From positions 4,238,351 to 4,302,350 of the forward strand of contig CM051002.1 of assembly GCA_027704905.1 (NCBI GenBank): DNA of 64,000 bases, written 5' to 3'. The position numbers and the translations under genes were made by a program. This document shows positions 1 to 11,067 of the stretch, piece after piece (position 1 is the stretch's first letter; each line of letters opens with the position of its first letter). The notes under the pieces were generated by a model. The model had not been told where the DNA came from and searched no databases. It saw only the letters and a program-made list of their open reading frames with translations. This stretch comes from Muraenolepis orangiensis. Its lineage: Eukaryota; Chordata; Actinopteri; Gadiformes; Muraenolepididae.

Positions 1-2
1 AG

Positions 3-314
3 GAGAGCTGGGATGATTGTATGTCTGACAGCAGCGATGTGTCAGGTGTTTTGAGCAGTAGCCAACAAAAAAAAATGTACACGGCTGAGATGATAAAAAA
101 TTACCTGGTGCAGACAAAAAAACAACATAACGTGATAATAGAGGAATATTTCCCAGATTTGGCCATTTTTTGTGCCTCAGCAAGGTTCCATATGAACCGA
201 AGGGAGCAGTCTGTCTTGGATGAGTTGGAAGTATATAGACTCAAAAGAATGGTGACTAGAATAAGGAAGCAAATGGGTAGCGGTGAGTTCAAAAAACTCA
301 ATGTGTGTGTTTAA
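3..314 (+). pseudogene. C-terminal part of Tx1-group LINE ORF1 protein (truncated by window edge)
   Basis: An open frame enters from the window edge (reads ESWDDC before the first Met at 21) and ends at a stop at 312-314. The visible part is about 103 residues. It is rich in Lys and Arg towards the end (VYRLKRMVTRIRKQ), as in the C-terminal segment that follows the zinc knuckle in fish Tx1-type ORF1 proteins, which bind element RNA. The zinc knuckle itself would lie upstream, outside the window, as it does in the second copy at 21.9 kb. The frame overlaps the upstream extension of the ORF2 frame by about 30 bases, a common LINE arrangement. Because the 5' end is missing I cannot tell whether the complete ORF1 is intact. 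Confidence 0.7.
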
Positions 315-354
315 TTTATTTGTTTTTATTTTTGCTTTTAATATCTCACTCGCA

Positions 355-3300
355 ATGGATACTTTTAGAGTGGGAAGTTTGAATGTAAACGGAGCCAGAG
401 AGGAAAGAAAGAGGGCTCTAATATTTCAAACTGCAAAAATAAAACATGTCGATGTTCTCTTTTTACAAGAGACTCACAGTGATGTTTTTAATGAGACGGA
501 CTGGAAGAAGGAGTGGGAGGGGGAAGTCATTTTAAGCCACAACACCTCTCTCAGTGGGGGGGTGGGCTTCCTCCTATCCAAGTCTTTTAAGCCTGTCTCA
601 CTGGAGGTCGAGCATTGTATCAATGGGAGGTTGCTTTTAATAAAAGCACGGTTTGACCTTTTTACAGTTGTTTTTATAAATGTGTATGCTCCAACAAACG
701 GTACAGAGAGGAAGCTGTTTTTACTCAAAGTGAATGATGTTTTAAACGGTTGTGCCACGGAGGATTTTTTATTCTTGGGCGGGGATTTTAATTGTACAGA
801 AAATGCATCTTTAGATCGCAACCATGCAGAGCCGCATCCAGCATCCCAGCATGCTCTGAGGCAGCTGGTCCACTCCCACGGCCTGGTGGATGTATGGAGA
901 AGGATGCACGCAGACAACAGGCAGTACACCTGGTCCCACATCAGGGAGAATAGAATATCATCAGCTAGGTTGGATCGTTTTTATTGTTTTAAGCATCATT
1001 TTAACACTTTTAAATTGTGCAGTATATCACCTGCTGGTTTTACGGATCATTCTTTGCTTTTATGTGATGTTTTTATTAGAAATGTTTTACCCAGAAGTGC
1101 ATATTGGCATTTTAACTCGGTTTTAACATTTGATAAACATTTTAAAGAGGCCCTATTTTATTTCTGGAGTGTTTTTAGGCAGAGGAAGGGAGAGTTTAGC
1201 AGTCTTAGGCAGTGGTGGGACCACGGTAAGACCGAGATAAGATTACTCTGCCAACAGCACACCCTCAATGTCACACAAGACATCATTAGATCTATGAAAG
1301 ACCTGGAGAGTGATATAGTGGAACTTGAAACAATAAGTGAGACCACAGGAGATCGAGGATATATTGAAATCCTCAAAGAGAAAAAGATGGCTTTTGCCAA
1401 CCTGCTGGATGTAAAAGTTCAGGGTGCACTAGTGAGGTCCCGGTTTTTAAACACAAATGAGATGGATGCTCCCACTAGCTTCTTCTTCGGCCTGGAAAAA
1501 AAGAATGGGCAGAGGCGAGTGATCCACTCGCTGCTGTCAGGCACGGGGCAGGAAATAACAGAGCCAAGCCAGATCAGGAGGCGAGCTGTGAGTTTTTATT
1601 CCACCCTCTATACAAGTGAGTATGAGGAGGGGGAAACTCTGTCCGAGGGGTTCTGCAATGGGCTACCTCAGGTCTCCGAGGAGGCCAACTCACAGCTCGA
1701 GGGGCCGTTAACGATCCAGGAGTTACAGACTGCCCTGCAAGGCATGCAGGGACGGCGGGCTCCTGGTATCGATGGCCTCTCCGTGGAGTTTTACAAAGCC
1801 TACTGGGACGTCTTGTCACATGATCTTTTAGACGTTTTTAATGAGAGTCTGGCCTCTGGCTCTATGCCAGTGTCCTGCAGGAGAGCGGTGATCACACTGC
1901 TCCCAAAAAAAGGAAACCTGCAGGACATCAAGAACTGGCGTCCTGTGTCTCTGCTGTGTGTGGATTACAAAATTCTGTCCAAGGCTTTGGCCACCAGGCT
2001 GGGGAAGGCTGTGGAGCAGGTCATCCACCGGGACCAGACCTACTGTGTGCCCGGCAGGTCCATGGTGGACAATGTCCACCTAATTCGAGATGTTTTGGAG
2101 GTCTCCAGCTCATTGGGCATTAATACTGGTCTGATTTCTCTAGATCAGGAAAAGGCTTTTGACCGCGTTGAGCACAGCTTCCTCTGGAAAGTAATGCAGA
2201 AGTTTGGGTTCAGCGCTGGTTTCATAGCCAAGATCAAGGTATTGTACAATAAGATTGAGAGTGTGCTGAAGTTCAACGGTGGGTTGTGTGCTCCTTTTAG
2301 AGTGTGTAGAGGGGTCCGGCAGGGGTGTGCTCTGTCTGGCATGCTCTATGCACTCTCCCTAGAACCCCTCCTCAGCAAAATACGCTCGAAACTGCAAGGG
2401 CTGTTTTTACCTGGTCTTAATGGAAACATGGTTTTATCAGTGTATGCAGATGATGTCGTTGTTTTCGTTAGGGACCAGAAGGATACAGACATTTTAGTTG
2501 ACATCGTGAGGGATTTTAGTTCAGCATCGGCAGCGAGGGTGAATTGGAAGAAAAGTGAGGCCCTCGCTGTCGGTGAGTGGAGTGGCGGTCTCCCAGTTCT
2601 TCCCCAGAGCATGGTCTGGAAAAAATATGGTTTTAAGTACCTGGGTGTGTTCTTGGGGAAGGAAATTGTAGTCCTGAAGAACTGGGAGGACGTCATAGAA
2701 AAGATAGAGGGAAAGCTTTCCAAGTGGAAATGGCTGCTCCCTCAGATGTCTTTTAAAGGTAGAGTGTTGGTTTTAAATAACCTTGTGGCATCCCAACTGT
2801 GGCACCGTCTTACCTGTGTGGACCCCCCCTCAGGGTTACTAGCCCAAGTACAAAAAAAATTGGTGGATTTTTTTTTGGGAGGGTCTACACTGGGTGCCAC
2901 AGGGGGTGCTGTTTTTATCTAGAGAGGAGGGGGGACAGGGCCTTATCCACCTGGCCAGCCGAATGGCCACTTTTAGGATGCAATTTTTACAGAGATATCT
3001 GACCGGCCCGGCTGATTTGGTGTGGAGAGAGGTGAGCAGCTGCATTCTCAGACGCGTGAGTAACCTGGGGCTGGATGCTGCTCTGTTTTTAACAGATTTA
3101 AACATCTTAAAGTTAAGTGGGCTACCTCCTTTTTATCAGGGCGTTTTTAAGTCTTGGGCCCTTTTTAACCATAAAAGGTGTCCAAAGACTGACTCTCTGT
3201 ACTGGTTGTTGAGAGAGCCTCTGATCCACAAAGCCAGGTTGGACGTCAGCAGCAGCGAAACGCCCGGCCTGACGGTGGCGCTGTGCCGATCCAAAACCCT

Positions 3301-4035
3301 GTGCCTTCAGCAGCTGGTGGATGCAGTGGGGCCGGAGCTGAGCGATGCCCAGGCCCTGGGCTCTCTGCTGGGTCTGCACTCGGTCCGGGTGGCCCAGAGG
3401 ATTCTTCAGCTCTGGAGCCAGATCCTCTGCCCTGAGGAAAAAAGACTGCTAAGGAGCTACGGACAGGGAAGAGCCAGGCCGGACCCAGCAGACCCTTTCC
3501 CGGAGATCTACCTGAGCCCAGGGCTCGGAGAACTGACCGGCCCCCTGCTCCAGGTCGCAAACTCTGTAAAGATGACAATACACAGAGCTGACAAGAGAAC
3601 ACTCTACATGAACATTGTAAAGACGACCAATAAGAATGTGCTGAAGGACAGGGCCTCCACTGTGTGGCGCACTAGACTGGGCGCAGGAAGTGGACCAGGC
3701 CCACAGTGGAGGATTTTATACAAACCTCCCATAAAAAACGTACTGCTGACCTTCAGTGGAGAATTTTGCACGGTGCCATTGCCTGCAATTCCTTTATCTC
3801 CAATATTAATCCTGCTGTTTTTAACAAGTGTCCATTTTGTGGTTTTAGAGAGACTGTGTTCCATGTTTTTACAGAGTGCAAGAGACTCACGGGTTTCTTC
3901 TCTCTTTTAACATGGGTCTTTAGTCTTTTTGGTATAGTTTTTACCGAGAGTGTTTTTATCATGGGAGCTCCATGTAAAAAAACAAATAAAGAAAAGTGGC
4001 AGCTCCTGAACTACCTCTCTGGTGAAGCAAAAATG
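355..4035 (+). pseudogene. Tx1-group LINE ORF2: endonuclease and reverse transcriptase, frameshifted
   Basis: The Met at 355 is chosen because the conserved endonuclease start (FRVGSLNVNG) follows directly; the frame is open back to 283 but that part looks like linker. Endonuclease signatures are LNVNG (residues 9-13), LQETHS (Glu39), INVYAPT, GGDFN (Asp144, Asn146) and TDHS (Asp231, His232), the usual catalytic set of AP-like LINE endonucleases. Reverse transcriptase signatures are APGIDGLSVEF, NWRPVSLL, LDQEKAFDRVEH, VRQGCALS and YADDVV (tyrosine codon at 2443), so the catalytic Asp pair is present. The frame ends at 2922, but homology continues from about 2877 in another frame (WEGLHWVPQG) and switches back near 3735. 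A CPFC-x8-H-x4-C motif lies at 3829-3879. The product nicks target DNA and reverse-transcribes element RNA in the family; this copy is broken. Confidence 0.88.
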
Positions 4036-4100
4036 AGAGAGGGTGGTGTGTTCAAGGACGATACGCACCAAAGATTGTCAGTTGAATGTGCTGCTATGCT

Positions 4101-4500
4101 ATCGAAACATGGTATCTCCCGATCTAAACAACATGGTATCTCCCTATCTAAACATTGTATCTACCTGTCTAAACATGGTATCACCCAATCTAAACATAGT
4201 ATCTAACTATCTAAGCATGGTTTATACCTATCAAAGCATCTTATCTACCCATCTAAACATGGTATCTCCCTATCTAAACATAGTATCTACCTATCTAAAC
4301 ATGGTATCTCCCTATCTAAACATGGTATCTCCCTATCTAAACATGGTATCTCCCTCGAAACATGGTATCTCCCTATCTAACATGGTATCTCCCTATCTAA
4401 ACATGGTATCTCCCTCTAAACGTGGTATCTCCCTATCTAAACATGGTATCTCCCTCTAAACGTGGTATCTCCCTATCTAAACATAGTATCTCCCTATCCA
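4101..4500. repeat. Minisatellite, 21-bp unit
   Basis: About 19 imperfect copies of a 21-bp unit reading CATGGTATCTCCCTATCTAA plus A. Early copies are more diverged; the later ones are near identical, and some have lost 3-5 bases. Because 21 is a multiple of 3, open frames run through it, but they are by-products. The array begins about 70 bases after the Tx1 LINE homology stops. Confidence 0.9.
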
Positions 4501-4721
4501 GGCACTGAATCGCTCTAGCTCAAAATCCGGCTCTAGGATGGTTGACGTTAATGTACAGTATATACTATGAGAGATGGATTTGTTCATATCTGCAACACAC
4601 AGGTCTGCCAATGGAAGATGCAGCTGCTATTTGTAAAGGCTCTGAATTAATCTTCAGCTAATTCAATTTATGTCTGCCAAGAAAATATAGTATAGTCTAG
4701 TATGTCATTGTTCAATGGGCA
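4501..4721. other. Unassigned sequence between minisatellite and CT array
   Basis: AT-leaning single-copy-looking DNA with no open frame of note and no recognised repeat. Confidence 0.5.
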
Positions 4722-4879
<158 letters not shown>

Positions 4880-4912
4880 CTCTCTTCTTTATTTTGTTCC
4901 ACAACACACCTC

Positions 4913-4915
<3 letters not shown>

Positions 4916-4971
<56 letters not shown>
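4916..4971. repeat. (GA)n microsatellite
   Basis: A (GA)n tract lying 40 bases after the (CT)n array. The two are reverse complements of each other and can pair as arms of a hairpin. Confidence 0.95.
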
Positions 4972-5468
4972 CGGTGCACTCATCAACACTCTGGGACGCC
5001 ACTTGGAACGCTCTTAATTGCATAACCATAATAAGTGATTGCATCAGCGTGGTTAGCACTCTCTTATTGTTTTATGCTGAAGCCCGGATGCCAGAAGAGA
5101 CCACAAAATATTAAATCAAATATGGACAATGAGAAAATACTAAAATAAAAACACTAACTGTTGACTTTTATATACCCGTCATCTACTTCTCTTGACTATC
5201 AGATTCACATTAAGCTGTGGTTTATTTGTCACATGTATAATAAGGTACCGTGTACAATGTACAGTGAAAAGTGAAATCAAGCTCCCAATATGTGCTCAGA
5301 TTTACAGAAATATGCATGTTACAAACACATTACAAAAGTTACAAAATTAGGAAAATTACCCCCAAAAAATATACACAAATGTAGATATTTACATCATTTA
5401 CATAATTGCTCATCACTTCATCCACCACCACCACCACCCCTCCCCCCATCACGTGATCCGCCTCACAG
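4972..5468. other. Intergenic or intronic sequence with a weak LINE-tail remnant
   Basis: No coding signal was seen. Around 5217-5300 the words TTTATTTGTCACATGTAT and ACAGTGAAA resemble the 3' UTR of LINEs seen elsewhere in the window (minus orientation), but the match is too short to be firm. If the cadherin reading is right, this is intron upstream of the 5469 exon. Confidence 0.4.
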
Positions 5469-5554
5469 ACAACACCGCCGGCATCCGGACACAGCGGTTT
5501 GGCTTCAACCGCAATGAGCAGAATGTGTACTCCCTGTCCATCCTGGTGGTGACA
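5469..5554 (+). CDS. cdh22: Probable cadherin EC5 exon fragment (cdh22-like)
   Basis: After an acceptor-like CTCACAG, the + strand reads (D)NTAGIRT then QRFGFNRNEQNVYS and LSILV. This fits the fifth extracellular repeat of type II cadherins, where DNTA-I-T followed by a GF-R-EQ-VY core is conserved. The coding match ends at a possible GT donor near 5549 and the sequence then turns at once into a CA array. About 20 residues expected between this piece and the next exon (the SSTGTLTI-V-C region) were not found. The exon may have been damaged by the repeat, or the remaining piece may be missing from the assembly. The gene assignment depends on the two downstream exons. Confidence 0.5.
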
Positions 5555-5560
5555 ACACGT

Positions 5561-5637
<77 letters not shown>

Positions 5638-5671
5638 ACACACACACACACACACCACACACCTACACACA

Positions 5672-5712
<41 letters not shown>
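5561..5712. repeat. (CA)n microsatellite
   Basis: Near-continuous CA dinucleotides with a few CC interruptions, immediately after the cadherin EC5 coding match. Confidence 0.97.
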
Positions 5713-5716
<4 letters not shown>

Positions 5717-5972
5717 TACACTGTGACCACCATGGCCCCGTGCTCCAAAACAAACTTTGTGCTTTGTTGTTCATTCGGAAATCTGTCTTTCAAACTTCAC
5801 TCCAAACCATGAACTGGTTAAACTGGTTCACAACACGCGTTTCAGCTCCACATTGTGAAAACACAGCGAGATGTTTTCTGTGTTTTTTCGCGTTTTGTGT
5901 TGTTAATGTAAAGAGCCAGGAGGTGTTTTTAAACACCAAGTTGTTTGTGTTTGTGTTGTGTTTTTCACTCAG

Positions 5973-6074
5973 ACGGCGCCATCCTGTCGTGCAGCGCTAC
6001 GGCCTACGTGATGAGTGCTGCACTCAGACCCGGAGCGCTGATAGCACTGCTGGTCTGCATGCTCATCCTCATTG
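5973..6074 (+). CDS. cdh22: Cadherin exon: membrane-proximal end and first part of transmembrane helix (cdh22-like)
   Basis: The exon is bounded by a good acceptor (TTTTTCACTCAG, ending 5972) and a consensus donor (GTAAGT at 6075). It encodes (D)GAILSCSATAYVM, then SAALRPGALIALLV and CMLILI. The cysteine-containing juxtamembrane segment and the Leu/Ile/Val-rich run form the start of the single membrane-spanning helix of a classical cadherin, a cell-cell adhesion protein. The RPGALIALL wording and the sequence of the next exon point to CDH22 among type II cadherins. Both exon ends split a codon after the first base (phase 1) and join in frame with the acceptor at 11068. In type II cadherins this exon is usually longer at its 5' end; here only 102 bases remain, which is unusual. 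Confidence 0.72.
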
Positions 6075-6583
6075 GTAAGTTGAGGGGAGGAAAAGGACCC
6101 AGGAAGGGAGGGAGTGTTGGAGGAGGGAGGGAGGAGGGAGGGAGGGAGGGAGGAGGGAGGGAGGGAGGGAGGGAGGGAGGAGGGAGGGAGGGGGAGGGAG
6201 GGAGGGAGGGGGAGGGGAGGGAGGGAGTGGGAGGGCTGGAGGGAGGCAGGTATTGAGGGTGAGATGGAGGGATGGAGGGAGGGACAGAGGAAGGGATGGA
6301 GAGAGGGAGAGAGGGAGGGAGGGAGAGAGGGAGGGATGGATGGAAGGAGAGAGGGAGAGAGGAGAGATCGAGTGAGGAAGGGAGGCAGAGCGGGAGGAAG
6401 ACAGGGATTTAGGGAGAGATGGATGGATGGAGGGCGGGAAGGATGGAGGGCGGGAGGGAAGGAGGGAGGAAGAGAGGGAGGGATGGAAAGAGTGAGAGAG
6501 GGATGGCGGGAGGCAGGGAGGGATGGAGGAAGGGATAGTGGGAGGAAGAGTGGGAGGGATGGATGATGGATGGAGGTGAGGGA

Positions 6584-6740
6584 GGTAACGGAAGCCAGCC
6601 AGTAGTGCTGCGCACTCCCGATACCTAAAAGATGTTCTGCCGTTGAAGCTAGAACCCCCTGGGTTTCAGATTCCCTTGTTAGAGCATCTGCCTCTCATGC
6701 CGGGGGTCGTGAGTTCGAACCCATCTAACACTCACTGTTA
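6584..6740 (+). repeat. Duplicated module with tRNA-like promoter element, copy 1
   Basis: The module begins GGTAACGGAAGCCAGCC, contains AGAGCATCTGCCTCTCATG and a B-box-like GAGTTCGAAC at 6711-6720, and ends at CACTCACTGTTA. The order resembles the internal RNA polymerase III promoter of a tRNA or tRNA-derived SINE, but no full cloverleaf could be drawn. A second copy lies 326 bases downstream. Confidence 0.5.
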
Positions 6741-6909
6741 CAGAGGGATGGAGGGAGGGAGAGAGGGAGGGATGGAGGGAGGGTAGGAGGGAGGGAGGGA
6801 GGGATTGAGGAAGAGATGGGAGGGATGGAGGGGGTGAGGCAGGGAGGGATGGACGGAGCGAGATAGGGAGGAAGAGTGGGAGGGATGGATGCTGGATGAA
6901 GGGAGGGGA

Positions 6910-7069
6910 GGTAACGGAAGCCAGCCCTTAGTGCTGCACACTCCCCGACACCTAAAAGACGTTCTGACTAAGGAGACCCACAGGCCTGTGGGTTTTAGCT
7001 TCCCCTTGAGAATGTCTGCCTCTCATGCCAGGGGTCATTAGTTCAAACCCACCTAACACTCACTGTTAA
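6910..7069 (+). repeat. Duplicated module with tRNA-like promoter element, copy 2
   Basis: This copy shares the start (GGTAACGGAAGCCAGCC), the CTGCCTCTCATGCC core and the CACTCACTGTTA end with the copy at 6584. Its B box has decayed (TAGTTCAAAC at 7039-7048). Both copies are embedded in GGGA repeats, so the duplication probably included flanking simple sequence. Confidence 0.5.
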
Positions 7070-7567
7070 AGAGGGATAGAGCGAGGAAGAGAGGGGGAAG
7101 ACAGGGAGGGAGAGAGGGAGGGATGGAGAGCGGGAGGGATGGAGGGAGAGAGGGAGGAAGATGGGGAGGGAGAGAGGGAGGGAGAGAGGGATGGATGGAT
7201 GGATGGAGAGAGGGAGTAAGAAATGGAGTGAGCAAGAGAGAGAGGATGGAGAGAAGGATGGATGAACGGATGAATGAACAGATGATTGAATGGATAGCTG
7301 GAGGATGGAGGGATGAACGGATTTACTAATGACTGGATGGATGGATCGACTAAAAGGACGGATGGAAGAATTAAAAAAGAAAAGAAAAGGTCTACAATCG
7401 TACAAGCATTGCTTTGAAACGCTAGCAGCACACACCGTCAACGCATGTGTACCCATTCTGGAACATTTAGCAGAACACCTCCATTGCCAGACGCTAGTCA
7501 AACTGCAATCCCGCTGGTGTGCCACGTGAGCCGTCCGGGACACAGCGTCCTGGATTGAAGTTACGTG

Positions 7568-7569
7568 GT

Positions 7570-7647
<78 letters not shown>

Positions 7648-7656
7648 TGTGTGTGC
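7568..7656. repeat. (GT)n microsatellite
   Basis: GT dinucleotides with two single-base interruptions. Confidence 0.96.
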
Positions 7657-7760
7657 ATACATGTGTGCGTGTCTAAGTTCCAGCAATCGTTCCAGCAGTC
7701 GGGAAACAGAACAGAAACCAGGAAATGAGAGGACCTATGTCTAAAGCCGTGGCAGACATG

Positions 7761-7807
7761 AAATATGCATGTGTTTTCTATGACATATAGAAAACGCATG
7801 CATATTT
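7761..7807. repeat. Short inverted repeat (21-bp arms, 5-base loop)
   Basis: The left arm 7761-7781 starts AAATATGCATG; the right arm 7787-7807 is its reverse complement with one difference, which would be a G-U pair in RNA. The loop is GACAT. It could be a small hairpin RNA precursor, the remnant of a palindromic transposon, or a chance replication product. Confidence 0.8.
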
Positions 7808-8050
7808 AATTTCCGTTTGTTTTGGTTTGTTTTGTAATTTTTGTCTCAAAGGAGATGGCTTTTGCGGAGGCCCCCGAAAGGGATGCAGGTTTTTCTGGGT
7901 CCTTTGAATGTGTGTGGATCCACTTGACTAACTCCAGGGACTGAAAAGGCTCGCTATTGTCCTGTATGAATGTTTCATGAGCTCTTTGTACTTCGCACAC
8001 ACAATAACCATGACAGTGTGTAGTGGTTGAGTTCATTTTACATTGCTACA

Positions 8051-8490
8051 TCAGATTCAAGATTCAAGATTCAGGAATTTTATTTGAAGTACAATGGAAT
8101 GCTTACTCCCCATATCCTCCCACAGTATGACATTCTAGAACACAATACTATAAAAAATAATATACAGGATAAAAAATTAACATAAAAAGAACAATAAACT
8201 GATGATGGATGATATGTATGTACATGTGTTGTATTGTGCAAAAAGCATTTTAAAGCATTTAAATGCATTTGCCAGTAGTGCAGCAACATCGTGAATACAA
8301 TACAGTGCAGAACAGTGCAGTAACTGTAATCCAGAAAGTAGTCCAGAAAGTAGATAGATAGAAGTGTGAAAATATCAAAGTATGATAGTGTAATTTTAAT
8401 GACAATGTTTTGATAGTGGCAGCACTCCTAGCAGTTCAGAAGGCATACTGCCTGTAGAAAACTATCCTTGAACCTGGTAGTCCTTGTACG
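8051..8490 (-). mobile_element. LINE 3' end (CR1/L2-type), minus orientation
   Basis: Starts with tandem AGATTCAAGATTCAAG, the reverse of a TTGAATC-repeat LINE tail, followed by TGGAATGCTTACTCCCC and, further on, the GTGCAGAACAGTGCAG and AGCACTCCTAGCAGTTC blocks. The same blocks in the same order recur at 10064, 33098 (+), 54250 (+) and 55583, so this is one repeat family. Near 8470-8490 it reaches CTTGAACCTGGTAGTCC, which in the sense direction encodes the end of the reverse transcriptase ORF. Confidence 0.7.
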
Positions 8491-9079
8491 GAGTCCTTGT
8501 ACTGCGTAACCGGCGACGTTGTGTTATTTATTCCCATTCGAGGACAGGGTGTGCCCTAACCCAAAAGCAATTATCAAAAGTGCAGAGGACATTACCCAGA
8601 ATCACATGGCCGTGTTAAACATTGCAGCCCGCGATGTCTAATCAATCGGGAGCAAGTTGTAACGTTTTCTCTTGTTTTGAATCCCAGAGACACTAATTGG
8701 CGCCCAAAAGTCAATAATAGCAGTTTGGCTAATCGATTTTGATCAGTACTAGCAGACAGCAAAGAACCTCATCAAGGCATTGATGGACAGGCTGAGCAGC
8801 AGGTTTCCCGGGTCTCTGCCAGTCATCATGTGGACTGTAATATGGGGGGGAAGGGGGGGGGAGACGGCCAGCAGTGACGGACAGCAGTGTGCTAACAGTT
8901 ATCTCCTGGTGATAGGAGCAGATGGCAGACTCAGTGTGAGGCCAGACTCCACAGTAGTGGGTTGAAACCTTGTGGTGTCGCAGCGCCAATCTGAGAGCCT
9001 GCTCTGCTGTTACTGATCATGTAAACACTTGTTGCTCCACAGCCTCTTTCTAAATCTCTTTCTCTTCTCTGTCCCTCTC

Positions 9080-9220
<141 letters not shown>

Positions 9221-9870
9221 TTTTTCTCTCTGTGTGGACCAGCCTTATTACATCAATTGTTGCGCTGATGAGAACAATGAAAAACAAATTCCTGGCTACA
9301 AACAAACAGTACTTCCGTCAGTTCATTATGGGTGGGGGGTCGGTGGAAGGTTGTTGGTTAGATCCCCACGGCTCCTCCTAGCAAAAAATACTGTCAGTTC
9401 CAACTAGATTGAGCCAACAGCACGTTTTTTGCATTTATATGTGTGGTATTCATTCCGTTTCCCATGATCTCCAGAGGCTTCGGAACCCGCCATCACGCTC
9501 GCTTGCGGAACAAGTCACAATTGTGACAATGTTGACGGCAAAAGCACAGCCTCTTGTGTAAAATGTTTTATTTTACATGACGTCTGAAACAGCGCAATGT
9601 CGTGAGCTTTCCATCAACATCCGGTCGGGGGCCAATTAATGCGAGGAAAAGAGTCGACACCCCCTGCAAGAGGGGGGAAGGGCATAAGTCGTCAGTCGTC
9701 ACGACTGCAGACTGTAATTGAAATAACAAAGACGAGACTGAATGTTCACTGATCCGTCTCCATACATCAAGCATTTCCTCTCCACTCATTAGTGCATGCA
9801 TCCAGCGATCAGATGTGATTGGCCGACAGCTAATTCACCTAAAGCAGGCTTTTGGGTCTGTTACAATGCA

Positions 9871-10019
9871 GGGGGGGGAGGGTGGGAGGGGGAGGGGGGG
9901 GTGGGGGTGGGAATTGCCTTGAGGTCGTGGTCAGACAACAATGTTGTTGTCGACAATGTTGTCATAAATACTGAGTGAGAAACACAGGGTTAGGGATGGG
10001 GGGGAGGGAGGAGGGGGGG
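9871..10019. repeat. G-rich tracts with quadruplex potential
   Basis: Between 9871 and 9911 there are at least four runs of three or more G separated by one to three bases (GGGAGGGTGGGAGGGGGAGG), and a second G-rich run at 9998-10019. On the + strand this satisfies the simple intramolecular G-quadruplex pattern. Confidence 0.75.
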
Positions 10020-10063
10020 TAATCGATGCTGATGCATTCGTAATCTCACCTTTGATAAGACAT

Positions 10064-10417
10064 CAAGATTCAAGATTCAAGAAGTAAAATGGAATGCTTA
10101 CTCCCCATTCCCTCCTGCAGTATGAATTCCTACAATTGAACACTTTATACTATACTTATACTATGCAACACGGTTATATAACATTTCTGTACACAATAAA
10201 AATAACAATAAAGTGACGAATGGATGACATTAGTTTTTGAATTGTGAAAAATGCATTTGAAAAGCATTTTAAAGTGCCAGTAGTGCAGCAGCATCAAGAA
10301 TACAGTTCAGTGCAGTGCAGAACAGTGGAGTCGCTGTAATAAGTCCAGTAGAGGAAAAGTATGATAGTGTAATGTAATATGGATGACAATGTTATGATAG
10401 TGTCAGCACTTTTTTTC
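10064..10417 (-). mobile_element. LINE 3' end (CR1/L2-type), minus orientation
   Basis: Same family as 8051-8490: TCAAGATTCAAGATTCAAG tail, TGGAATGCTTACTCCCCATT, CCAGTAGTGCAGCAGCATCA and the GTGCAGAACAGTGGAG block. It ends at GATAGTGTCAGCAC, before the coding part. Confidence 0.7.
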
Positions 10418-10859
10418 TGTTATCTTTCCTTGCCCTGTTGTAAGTCAATTTATAGTTTCAAAAAGAAATGTCACGCATGATATGATTTCACTGTATAAAT
10501 ATATATATATAAATAAACTGTAGGTCAGATGTGGTATGTACAATGTACAATGGATTATGGAGTACCATGAAATAAAAACTCTTTATCATCGAGCTATTCG
10601 AACTTCAAAATTTGTTTCTTAGAAAGTCAAGGACTTAAAGGGAAAAGGAACTTCTTTATCACATGGCTTTTGTATTACCAAAACATCCAACAATGAGCTG
10701 CTTTCATTCATGAGACCATGTAATGTTCCAACATGGCCTACATCAAGTATTCACTACTTTTTACTGCTACATCTCACTTTAAGTTCACTTTCCTTCACTA
10801 TTGCAATGACATCAATTGATGACCTCGAGAATCATGCAATTCCTATTCTCATAATGCTC

Positions 10860-11045
<186 letters not shown>

Positions 11046-11067
11046 TATGTCTAACCCTCTCTACCAG

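Larger units (their letters stand above)
1..4035 (+). mobile_element. Tx1-group (L1 superfamily) non-LTR retrotransposon, 5' and 3' incomplete
   Basis: The stretch carries the end of an ORF1 and a long ORF2 in the order typical of Tx1-group LINEs: AP-type endonuclease, reverse transcriptase, and a C-terminal CCHC-like motif. The 5' part lies outside the window. At the 3' side the similarity to the second copy (21.2-22.9 kb) stops at about 4029, in the middle of the C-terminal coding region. Unrelated sequence and a minisatellite follow, so this copy lacks its last about 60 codons, its 3' UTR and its tail. Two homopolymer-associated frameshifts show that it is no longer active as it stands. 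The clade call rests on motif order and ORF1 style, not on a tree. Confidence 0.85.
6089..7330. repeat. Degenerate GGGA/GGAT-rich simple-repeat region
   Basis: The + strand is almost entirely purine, in words such as GGGAGGGA, GGATGGAT and GAGAGAGG, interrupted by the two modules at 6584-6740 and 6910-7069. Long Glu/Gly/Arg frames on + and Ser/Pro frames on - are by-products of composition. Confidence 0.9.

Noticed and set aside
4101..4500. 21-bp tandem array as a CRISPR-like array
   Set aside because: Units are contiguous with no unique spacers, and the sequence is eukaryotic.
6584..7069. Functional tRNA gene (CAT-like anticodon loop)
   Set aside because: No acceptor stem pairing or full cloverleaf could be formed, and the second copy has a decayed B box.
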